From a virus, in IMG/VR virus record IMGVR_UViG_3300009154_003029, positions 1-27,545 of that record: a DNA stretch of 27,545 nt; one strand, given 5' to 3'. The notes below the pieces were generated by a model, which was given only the letters and a program-made list of their open reading frames with translations, searched no databases and was not told the DNA's origin. The position numbers and the translations under genes were made by a program. Of the stretch, positions 6,554 to 13,600 are shown in pieces (positions within the stretch are counted from its first letter, which is position 1; every line of letters begins with the position of its first letter).

Positions 6554-7681
6554 ATGGGCGGACAATCAGGTTCAGCCGGACCAGCACCGGCACAAGCACA
6601 ACCCCTCGACTATGGGTCGATCATGAACGCGGCTATGCAGGCCGAGATCAAGGCCTATCCCCAGCTCGCCAAACAGCAACTCCAGTACAATCCGCTCTTT
6701 TCCCAGCAGGCACTCGGCCAGGTCAACAACGTGGCTGCCCTGCTTTCCGGTGATCCTTCCCAGCAGTACAACCTGACCCCCACCACGGTCACCACAGGCA
6801 ATGGCAAAAATGCCGTCACGACGACCACTCTGCAGGCCACTCCCACCGGAACCACCGCCGGGAACAGCTACACCCAGCGGGCCGACGATGTCATCAACCG
6901 GACGATGACTCAGGGCACGGGGGCCCTGATGGATACCGGGAACCGGATCAATGGTCTGGGCGATCTCTCCAATCTCGTCGCCCAGCAAGCCCAGCAACGG
7001 GCGCTGGCGGGTCCCACCTCGATCGAGCAGAACCTCTACGACCAGACGGCCAGCGATCTCGCCCTCGGATCACGGCTCAACCCCGAGGAGGAGCGGGCGG
7101 CCTCCCAACAGGCCTCTTCCGCATGGTCCTCACGCGGCCTGGGCACAGGCAGCTCTGCCGCCGCCGCCGATTTGCTCAACCGCTACCAGTACGGTCAGGC
7201 CCGACTCCAGCAGCGCCAGCAGGCCGCCGCCGGGGCCGATCAGCTCATGCAGTCGTCCATGAACAACCGTGCGACGACGGCGGGAAATCTCCTAGGCAAT
7301 ACGGCCAACATCTACGGTCAGGCCGGTGGCGCTTACCAAAATGCCGCGCAGCTCGGCTATGGAGGCGCTAGTGCCCTGGTCAATCTCGACCCGATGCAAC
7401 GCGCCCTTGGTGTCGGGGTCAATCTTGGCACCACGATCAACGGTCAGACCGGCCAGATGATCGGCAACACCTACAACAGCGCGCTCGACATGGCTGGAAA
7501 TGTCGCCTCCTTCAACACCAACATGGCCGCCAGCAATTACAACTCCTGGGCCAACAACAACGCCGCACTCGGTGCATCCAGAACCGCGGCCAATGGTCAG
7601 CTGATCGGCGGCCTCGGAGGGAGCGCCATGGGGGCGGCAGGAGCGCTGGGTGGGTCATTTATGATTGCCTCGGCTCTTTAA
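6554..7681 (+). CDS. Ejection-like internal virion protein, Gln/Ala-rich
   Basis: This 375-aa protein is rich in Gln, Ala, Asn and Gly. The N-terminus is Pro/Ala/Gln-rich (GSAGPAPAQAQPLDYGS). A long helical middle follows (QQRALAGPTSIEQNLYDQ and LLNRYQYGQARLQQRQQAA), then a Gly/Ala-rich hydrophobic C-terminus (LIGGLGGSAMGAAGALGGSF). Such composition and position match phage internal or DNA-ejection proteins that cross the host envelope at infection. It sits first in a row of such proteins, interrupted by an accessory pair. No SD precedes its ATG. Its stop overlaps the next ATG (TAATG). The specific family is not identified. Confidence 0.55.
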   Translation: MGGQSGSAGPAPAQAQPLDYGSIMNAAMQAEIKAYPQLAKQQLQYNPLFSQQALGQVNNVAALLSGDPSQQYNLTPTTVTTGNGKNAVTTTTLQATPTGTTAGNSYTQRADDVINRTMTQGTGALMDTGNRINGLGDLSNLVAQQAQQRALAGPTSIEQNLYDQTASDLALGSRLNPEEERAASQQASSAWSSRGLGTGSSAAAADLLNRYQYGQARLQQRQQAAAGADQLMQSSMNNRATTAGNLLGNTANIYGQAGGAYQNAAQLGYGGASALVNLDPMQRALGVGVNLGTTINGQTGQMIGNTYNSALDMAGNVASFNTNMAASNYNSWANNNAALGASRTAANGQLIGGLGGSAMGAAGALGGSFMIASAL

Positions 7682-8496
7682 TGTTCACTCATAAGTTGCA
7701 GCGGAGCCGGGAGCTGATCGCAGACTGGCTGCGGCACTACAAGAATCCCTGCATCCTCTGGTCGGGTGGTAAGGACTCGACGGTACTCCTCCACCTGATC
7801 CGCTCACTCGGCCACGACCTCCCGTGCGTGACTTGGCAAGAACCCTGGCAGCGCGGCCGCCTCTCCTACACCCAGAAGCTGGCCGCAGAATGGAATCTGA
7901 CCCTCTACGACTTTCCTCCCTCGGAGCTGGGCCTCAACCGGGGCAATGGCCGGATCGACATCATGCAGCGCTTCCAGCTCGGCAATTTCGCCATGTGGCT
8001 GGCCCGAGGCACGGAGGAACCCCGTGCCGGGGAGCCATTCCAGTGCGGGGTCGACTGGCTGAGTAGGCCGACCGGCGGGATGCAGTTCCCCTGGGATGCG
8101 GTCTTCCACGGGCAGAAATCCTCGGATGAGGATCCCTGCTCCGGAAAGGTGCCGCTGGCACTCGACATGATGACCCACCCGCTCTGTCCCTCGGCCCTCT
8201 ACCCGCTGCGGGAGTGGACGGATGCCGATGTCTTCACCTACTGCGAGATCCACAAGGTGCCGCTCGATCCGCTGCGCTATGGACGGGTCGATGGGGAGAT
8301 GGCGGTGCTCACCAATGAGAAGGTGGGAAACCCCGACTACTACCGCACCTGCACGGCCTGCCTCGATCCTGATCAGGCCGATGTGGTCTGGTGCCCTAAG
8401 CTGAAATGCCAGGTGAATAATGTGAGCGCCTCCGCGCCCTGGGTCCGCCTTGAGATGCCGCTTTGCGGGTACAGCGCAGGAAGGGCTGAAGGCTGA
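7681..8496 (+). CDS. PP-loop ATPase of the PAPS-reductase family
   Basis: This 271-aa protein carries the PP-loop SGGKDS at residues 28-33, the ATP-pyrophosphatase signature of the PAPS reductase/ATP sulfurylase/DndC superfamily. Further matches are the YPLREWTDADVFTYCEIHKVPLDP segment (residues about 176-199, family WxxxDVxxY) and a late Cys cluster (CTACLDP, then CPKLKC) that could hold a metal or Fe-S centre. Members adenylate or transfer sulfur chemistry; phage versions are common but mostly unassigned. It overlaps the preceding gene (TAATG) and faces the YkgJ-type gene six bases away. With the sulfotransferase-like gene it hints at a sulfur theme. Alternatives are assimilatory reductase, DNA or tRNA thiolation, or another adenylating reaction. 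Confidence 0.75.
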   Translation: MFTHKLQRSRELIADWLRHYKNPCILWSGGKDSTVLLHLIRSLGHDLPCVTWQEPWQRGRLSYTQKLAAEWNLTLYDFPPSELGLNRGNGRIDIMQRFQLGNFAMWLARGTEEPRAGEPFQCGVDWLSRPTGGMQFPWDAVFHGQKSSDEDPCSGKVPLALDMMTHPLCPSALYPLREWTDADVFTYCEIHKVPLDPLRYGRVDGEMAVLTNEKVGNPDYYRTCTACLDPDQADVVWCPKLKCQVNNVSASAPWVRLEMPLCGYSAGRAEG

Positions 8497-8498
8497 AG
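8485..8498 (+). repeat. Heptamer repeat GCTGAAG x2 at the end of the PP-loop gene
   Basis: Two copies of GCTGAAG cover the last codons and stop of the PP-loop gene. The CTTCAGC array at 8895-8929 is in the opposite sense, so the two arrays form inverted flanks around the minus-strand YkgJ-type gene. Confidence 0.7.
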
Positions 8499-8502
8499 GT
8501 CA

Positions 8503-8787
8503 TCAAGCGGGGAGCCCGGCACTAGCTCGTGCCTCAAGGCAGAGTAGTGAACCCGGCGTAAATGCCCTGCACGCGGCCGGTCTGGCCCCGTAAATCGAGC
8601 AGCCGGTCGAGACACCGACCTCTCCCGTCAGTGCCACGCACCGATTGCTCACCGTCCTGAGCAGTGGGTAATCCTCCCGAACCATCTCCGGGGGAATTCC
8701 CGCCGCATCACTCCGGTCACGCCTGAGCACCGGCCAGCTCCACTTGTGGGCACAGCAAGCCCCGCAGCTCTGGCAGTCGTAGATCAC
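8503..8787 (-). CDS. YkgJ-family cysteine-cluster protein
   Basis: This 94-aa protein (GTG start at 8787) begins MIYDCQSCGACC and continues with RCVAL, CSIYGARPAACRAFTPGS and CLEAR. That is the Cys pattern of the YkgJ/CxxCxxCC zinc/iron-chelating family: C5, C8, C11, C12, then C-x-IY-x-x-RP-x-x-CR. A longer in-frame start at 8904 would add 39 residues antisense to promoter copy 3 and would not look family-like, so the short form is preferred. It is the only minus-strand gene in the late region and converges with the PP-loop gene, with inverted heptamers on both sides. The role is unknown: metal or Fe-S binding with the PP-loop enzyme is plausible but unproven. Confidence 0.75.
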   Translation of the reverse strand: MIYDCQSCGACCAHKWSWPVLRRDRSDAAGIPPEMVREDYPLLRTVSNRCVALTGEVGVSTGCSIYGARPAACRAFTPGSLLCLEARASAGLPA

Positions 8788-8823
8788 CGGCAGTGTGTCC
8801 GCTCCAATGCCAACAATGTCAAG

Positions 8824-8868
8824 TCCCCCATTAAGCTCACCGCTTCGGTGTCCTATGCTCTCCCCATG
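8824..8868 (+). promoter_or_regulatory. Late promoter copy 3, leaderless type
   Basis: Third copy of the element: TCCCCCATTAAGCT, a variable stretch, TCGGTGTCC and TATGCT. TTAAGC (8831-8836) and TATGCT (8854-8859) are 17 bp apart, and an ATG at 8866 stands seven bases after the -10. It would restart transcription of ejection-protein genes beyond the convergent YkgJ-type gene. Confidence 0.6.
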
Positions 8869-8928
8869 CGGCATTCTTCTTCCGTGCTCTCCCCCTTCAG
8901 CCATCAGCCTTCAGCTTTCAGTCTTTAG
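8866..8928 (+). CDS. Candidate 20-aa leaderless leader peptide
   Basis: The ATG at the predicted +1 of promoter copy 3 opens a 20-codon frame (MRHSSSVLSP then SHQPSAFSL) ending in TAG at 8926-8928, 17 bp before the next gene. Its second half is encoded by CTTCAGC-type heptamers. It parallels the leader at 5380 but does not overlap the downstream start. No homology evidence is possible at this length. Confidence 0.3.
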   Translation: MRHSSSVLSPFSHQPSAFSL

Positions 8929-8929
8929 C
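8895..8929 (+). repeat. Degenerate heptamer array CTTCAGC x5
   Basis: Five head-to-tail heptamers: CTTCAGC, CATCAGC, CTTCAGC, TTTCAGT and CTTTAGC. They are followed by the pyrimidine tract CTCTTCTCCTTTTCCT and the ATG of the next gene at 8946. Confidence 0.8.
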
Positions 8930-8945
8930 CTCTTCTCCTTTTCCT

Positions 8946-9410
8946 ATGTTCGGCTACAACCCCACTGTCCAAGACCGCTCCGGCGAAATCCAAGCAGCTG
9001 GCAACCTGGAGGGCGCAAAAGCCCTCTCCCAAGGGCTGGGAGCTGGCATTAGTCAGGCGGGGCAAAGCATCTCTGGCGCCATGGACAAGATCAGCGCATT
9101 GCAGATGCAAGCCGCCTCGGCCGATGCAACCGTCGATCTGGCTCACAAGATGGGCATCATCGATTCGAAAGCGGTCGACATGATCCACGCGCTTCCATGG
9201 CAACAGAAAGTTACTATTGCTCCAAACATGATTCAAATGATCGGTCAGAAGACCACGGCCGACCATTACGCCATGATAATGGGTCTGGGTCAACAGAAGC
9301 TCAACAATGCATCCACGATCAAAAATACAGGCATCAGGCCATGGGACAGCACCTCGGCCCCGGGCGGGCTTGGCTCAGGTGGGGGTCTCTCCGACGATAA
9401 TTCCCAATAA
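8946..9410 (+). CDS. Small virion-region protein of the ejection cluster
   Basis: This 154-aa protein has a short N-terminus (MFGYNPTVQDRSGEIQAAGN), a Gly/Ala/Ser-rich amphipathic stretch (GLGAGISQAGQSISGAMDKI), a helical middle and a Gly/Ser-rich disordered C-terminus. I recognise no family. Composition and its position before two larger ejection-like proteins suggest an internal virion protein. The C/T-rich tract before its ATG replaces an SD. The next gene starts four bases after its stop. Confidence 0.5.
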   Translation: MFGYNPTVQDRSGEIQAAGNLEGAKALSQGLGAGISQAGQSISGAMDKISALQMQAASADATVDLAHKMGIIDSKAVDMIHALPWQQKVTIAPNMIQMIGQKTTADHYAMIMGLGQQKLNNASTIKNTGIRPWDSTSAPGGLGSGGGLSDDNSQ

Positions 9411-9413
9411 TCC

Positions 9414-10667
9414 ATGACCGCCGAGGAACTTGCCCTCATGGGCTACCAGCCCTCCATGGGATCGCCAAATCTGACTCAGGCCGCGGCCAATGTCTCCCCC
9501 GAAGATCTCCAGCAGTTCTATGCCATGTCTTCCGGGGCGGCCCCGTCTGCGCCTTCCCTGACTCCCGACCAGGTCGATCCCGCCCTGCTGGCCCAACTCA
9601 TGGGGACTCCGGCCCCGCAGGCCCAGATGGATCAGGTCAGTGCCAACCAGCTCGCCATGATGGGTGTGCCTCCTCCCAGTGATCCCAATGGCTTTACCAC
9701 GGGTCCAGATCAACCAGCAACGGCAGCCGACGGCTCCCCGCTCAACCTCCCACCCAACACCGGCGCGGCCAATACCTACGGCGGCGCTCCTGCGCCTGCG
9801 CAGGACTCTCCATCCGCATCTTCACAACCGCAGCAGCCCAAGCTCACCGACTGGCAACAATATCTTTCCGAGCGAGGGATCGGCCCGAACTCGGTGATCG
9901 ACATGGCTTCTCACAGGGAACTCCTGAAGGGGTTCAACGCCATGCAGATCAAGCGCATGGAGCAGCAGGACCCCGAGAAGCAGCTCAAGCTCCAGCAGCT
10001 CCAGCATGAGATCTCGACCCAGGGGATGAAGGACCAGAACTTGCAAGCCCAGACTGCCGAGAGTCAGTCCAAGGTGATCCAAGGAGAACTGGCAAAACAG
10101 AATGCCATGGATACGGCCACAGGCCAGATCGCCGAGCTCCAATCCCAGCGCGACAACTTGCAGGCCATCGCCAATCACCCGGCGCTCCCCTCGATGGTGG
10201 GGGCGGCCGGTCAATACAACCCCGGCATCACGGATCAACAGCGCAACCTCAAATCGTACTTCGACCAGATCGACGGCCAGAAGCTCATCGACGGCATCAA
10301 CAAGATCAAGAACGAGTCGGCCGTCCCCGGCAGCCCGCTCAACTTCCGCATCACCCAGCAGGAAGCCATGGCGGTCAAGGACTCCGTCAACCGGCTCAAG
10401 CGCTCCCAGTCGCCGGAAGACTACCGCGCCGCGATCTCCTCCTATTCCTCGATCCTCGACCGGGCCATCGCCGCCAAGCAGGCCCAGGTCGCCCGGATGC
10501 CTGGCGTCAATCAGGAGTTGCTCAAGCAATTCTCCTACACCCCGGCATCCCCTTCCGCCCCGACTGCTCCCTCCTCGGCTCCTGCATCCGCCCCCGTGAT
10601 CAAGACGATCCCTGGTCGCGGAACCTTCCAGTCGCTCGGAAACGGTCAGTGGAAGCAGATCCAGTAA
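9414..10667 (+). CDS. Coiled-coil ejection-like virion protein
   Basis: This 417-aa protein has three zones. Residues 1-140 are Pro/Ala/Gln-rich and flexible, with repeated short motifs (AEELALMG near residue 3, SANQLAMMG near 76). Residues about 150-360 are strongly helical (MQIKRMEQQDPEKQLKLQQL, AELQSQRDNLQAIANHP, DSVNRLKRSQSPEDYRAAI), probably a coiled-coil rod. Residues 375-417 end in a Pro/Ala linker and a small domain (GRGTFQSLGNGQWKQIQ). This fits internal or ejection proteins of short-tailed phages. The motif resemblance to the N-terminus of the next, 1454-aa protein suggests they share a partner. No enzymatic motif is seen. Confidence 0.55.
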   Translation: MTAEELALMGYQPSMGSPNLTQAAANVSPEDLQQFYAMSSGAAPSAPSLTPDQVDPALLAQLMGTPAPQAQMDQVSANQLAMMGVPPPSDPNGFTTGPDQPATAADGSPLNLPPNTGAANTYGGAPAPAQDSPSASSQPQQPKLTDWQQYLSERGIGPNSVIDMASHRELLKGFNAMQIKRMEQQDPEKQLKLQQLQHEISTQGMKDQNLQAQTAESQSKVIQGELAKQNAMDTATGQIAELQSQRDNLQAIANHPALPSMVGAAGQYNPGITDQQRNLKSYFDQIDGQKLIDGINKIKNESAVPGSPLNFRITQQEAMAVKDSVNRLKRSQSPEDYRAAISSYSSILDRAIAAKQAQVARMPGVNQELLKQFSYTPASPSAPTAPSSAPASAPVIKTIPGRGTFQSLGNGQWKQIQ

Positions 10668-10671
10668 GCCC

Positions 10672-13600
10672 ATGGCCATCGGCGACATCGTCAGCGATGC
10701 GGATCTGAATGCCATGGCCCCGGCTCCGGAGGCCCCACCCCGGCCTTCAGCCCCACCCGACGGCCCCACCTTCAGCGATGCCGAGATCTCGGCCATGGAG
10801 GATCAGTCCAAGGCTGCCGGTGACATCAATGACGCCTACGCGGCCACGGCTCCGGCCTCCCCGCTTGCTGGCCCCTCCTCCCCCAGTCCCTACGCCCCGA
10901 CCGGACTCGGTCCGACCCAGCCCAAGACCTTCTCCACCCAGGAACTCGACCACCTCGAGGCCGACTCGCTGAACGATCCCTCGGTCGATCTGACCCGCGA
11001 TCAGTGGGACTCGGCCATGGCCGCCCGCAAACGGCTCGGAGGGGGGTTCTGGTCATCGGCTGCTGGGAACATTGCCGGTGGCATCGGTGGACTCATTCAG
11101 ACCACCTACGGCGGCATCAAAGATCTGATGAACTATCCCAAGCCGACGGGGGATTCCAGCCAGGATGCCATCAATACGCTCGAACATGAAACGGCTGTGG
11201 CCAATTCTTGGCTTCAAGGTGTCCGCAATGCCGGGATGAATACCAAACTGCTCTACAAACAAGCCAAACAAGGATTTCAAGGCCTTGTTGATGGATCGGC
11301 CGATGCAGGACTGGTCAATGCCACACCCGAGCAGATCAAGGCCGGGGCCGATGCGGGCTACGGAAACTATCTCGATAACAATGCCTTCAAGCGGGAGATC
11401 GAACATCCCACCGTCAGCTCGGTTCCTCAGATTATTTCGCTGGCTGCTCCCGATGACTCCTCAGGTCAGCTTGTCCAGCAGGCTCTCGCCGCCTCCTTTA
11501 ACAATCCAGCCACGGCCCCGCTCAAGGATCTGACCGAGCTCTCGGCCATAGCTGCGGCCCCTGAGAACCAGATCGCCGGTGCGGCCGGTGCCCTGATCTC
11601 CAAGGTGCCAATCGGCAACATGGTCAAGTATGCCTCCGGCCGCGTGATGCAGGGCCTCGGTAACATGACCATCGTGGCCAATGATACCATCGACAATGTG
11701 GCCAAGGCCGCCATCGACCGGGTCAATGCCGTCATCCCCTCGGTCAAGATCGGCGACAAAATCTACGACGGGGCCGATGTGCTGGGAGCCGCCGGAACGG
11801 GGGCCCTCGGTCTGACAGGGTGGAGTGCCGCTTCCCATAATGAGGATGGGGGGAATCCCCTGTGGAGCGCCATGAAGCCGGTCCTCGGCTATCTCGCCCT
11901 GCGCAAGGGTGCCGCCGTCGTCCGCACAATCGGCCAAGGTGCTCAAGTCACCGGGACCATCCTGCGCGAGGCCTCCGATGTGATGGGACCTCTCCGCCAG
12001 GATGCCCTCGGTGCCATCGCGGCCAATCCCGCCATCCCCGCGGCCTACCGCACGGCGGCCGGTGATGCCGTGGCCACGGGTGGAACCGGTGCCATCGACT
12101 CGACTCCCTCCCGGATCGCCAACTCAACCTCCTATCCCGCCTGGGTGCGCCGACTCGCCGCCAAGGCCAACAATCCCATCCTGACCGGTGCCTCCCGAAT
12201 CACCGGATCAGCGGTCGAGGGTGGCATCGCCGGATCGCTCGCCATGCTCCCCCTGACCCTCGGTCAGGATGAGGAACAGGCCGGGGCCAATGTCGGGGCC
12301 GGATTCGGATTCGGAGCGGTCGGTGGTCTGGCTTCCCGTGTCCTGGGCAACTCGGCCCGCCAGCGCAATCAAGACATTGCCCGATTCCTCGCCGATACCC
12401 AGCTTGCCGGTGGTGACGTGTCCAAGGTGGCTCAGCTCCCGGCGGGTCGCCTCCAGAATCTCGCCGCCATCCAAGGCCTCCTCTCCCTCAAGGGAACCGA
12501 TGTCATCCCGCTCGGTGCCGCCGAGTTTGACAAGCAGGTCGGCACCGCCCTCTCCAATCAACCGGGCATCGCTCCCGCCGATGTGGTCCCCCTCGATGGC
12601 ACCGACTTCTCGGCCAATGTGGCGGCACTCGGTGGCCGTGGTGGCGCAGGATGGTTCGTCGATGGCACGCCAGGGCAACGTGCCCGTGTCTTCATCAACC
12701 TCGATGCGGCTCACCCAGCCGAGATCCACGAGGGGCTCGGCCATGCAATCCTCGCCTCCAATGTCATGGACGGCGCCCAGCGCTCGGACGCACGCAACTT
12801 CATCCAGCAGCTCTACGGCGATGACGGGATCGAGTCCCGCGCCCGCGAGTATGCGAAAGCGCAGGTCGAGGCCGAGGAGTCCTCGCTCCGCCAGCGTGCC
12901 GCCGCTGCCGGTCAACCTCTCCCCACCTTCCCGCCCCTCGAGGATCGGATCTCCCAACGTGTCCAGCAACTCTCCGACAATGGTCTCGCCGCCGGTGACG
13001 AGCATCCCCTTGACTGGGCACGGGATGAGGTCTTCGCCGAGCAGATGAATCAGGCCGGTGTCGACGTGAACTCGATCCGCAAGGGGCTCCCGGCCAATGT
13101 CGATCCCGACGCGGCCACCCGCTCGATCCTCGTTCACAATGCCAGGGCGCTTGCCGCCCAAGGGGTTTCGATCGATCCGCAAACCGGCAAGGTGACGGGA
13201 TCGCTTTCTTCGATCTTCCGTGACAATCCACTGGTCGGCTCCTCACCTGCCCTCTCCAAGCAGCTCGCCCGCTATGTCAGCTCCTACGACTCGTGGCTCA
13301 ACGGCATCGACCTCGGTGCCCGCAGGGTCGAGGGCACCCAGATCGCCCCCTCGGGATCGCCCTACGACATGGCGAGGTCGAACCTAGTCAACCTCCGCCC
13401 CGTCCCCGGGCGTCCGGGTGTCTTCGAAAACGACTTCCTGCGCAATGACAACGGGACGGTCACTTTCAAGTCCCAGGATGAGATCCGCCGCACCGACCAG
13501 CTTCGGAAGGATCAGCTCGCCGCCGCCGTCGGCACCGCCCTCCGACCCAAGAACGACCCGGTCCTCGGCCCGCGCATGGTGGACGGGAAGCGGGTCATCT

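Noticed and set aside
8788-8904. N-terminal extension of the YkgJ-type protein
   Set aside because: It is antisense to a conserved promoter-like element and lacks family similarity; a GTG next to the first Cys motif fits better.
5392-8929. CRISPR-like array from short repeats
   Set aside because: Units are 7 bp, tandem without spacers, and differ in sequence between loci.
12208-13182. Long antisense ORF opposite the 1454-aa gene (also those at 2563-3471, 9822-10796 and 22755-23741)
   Set aside because: These are mirror frames of high-GC coding sequence with low-complexity composition and no start context; the plus-strand proteins have domains.
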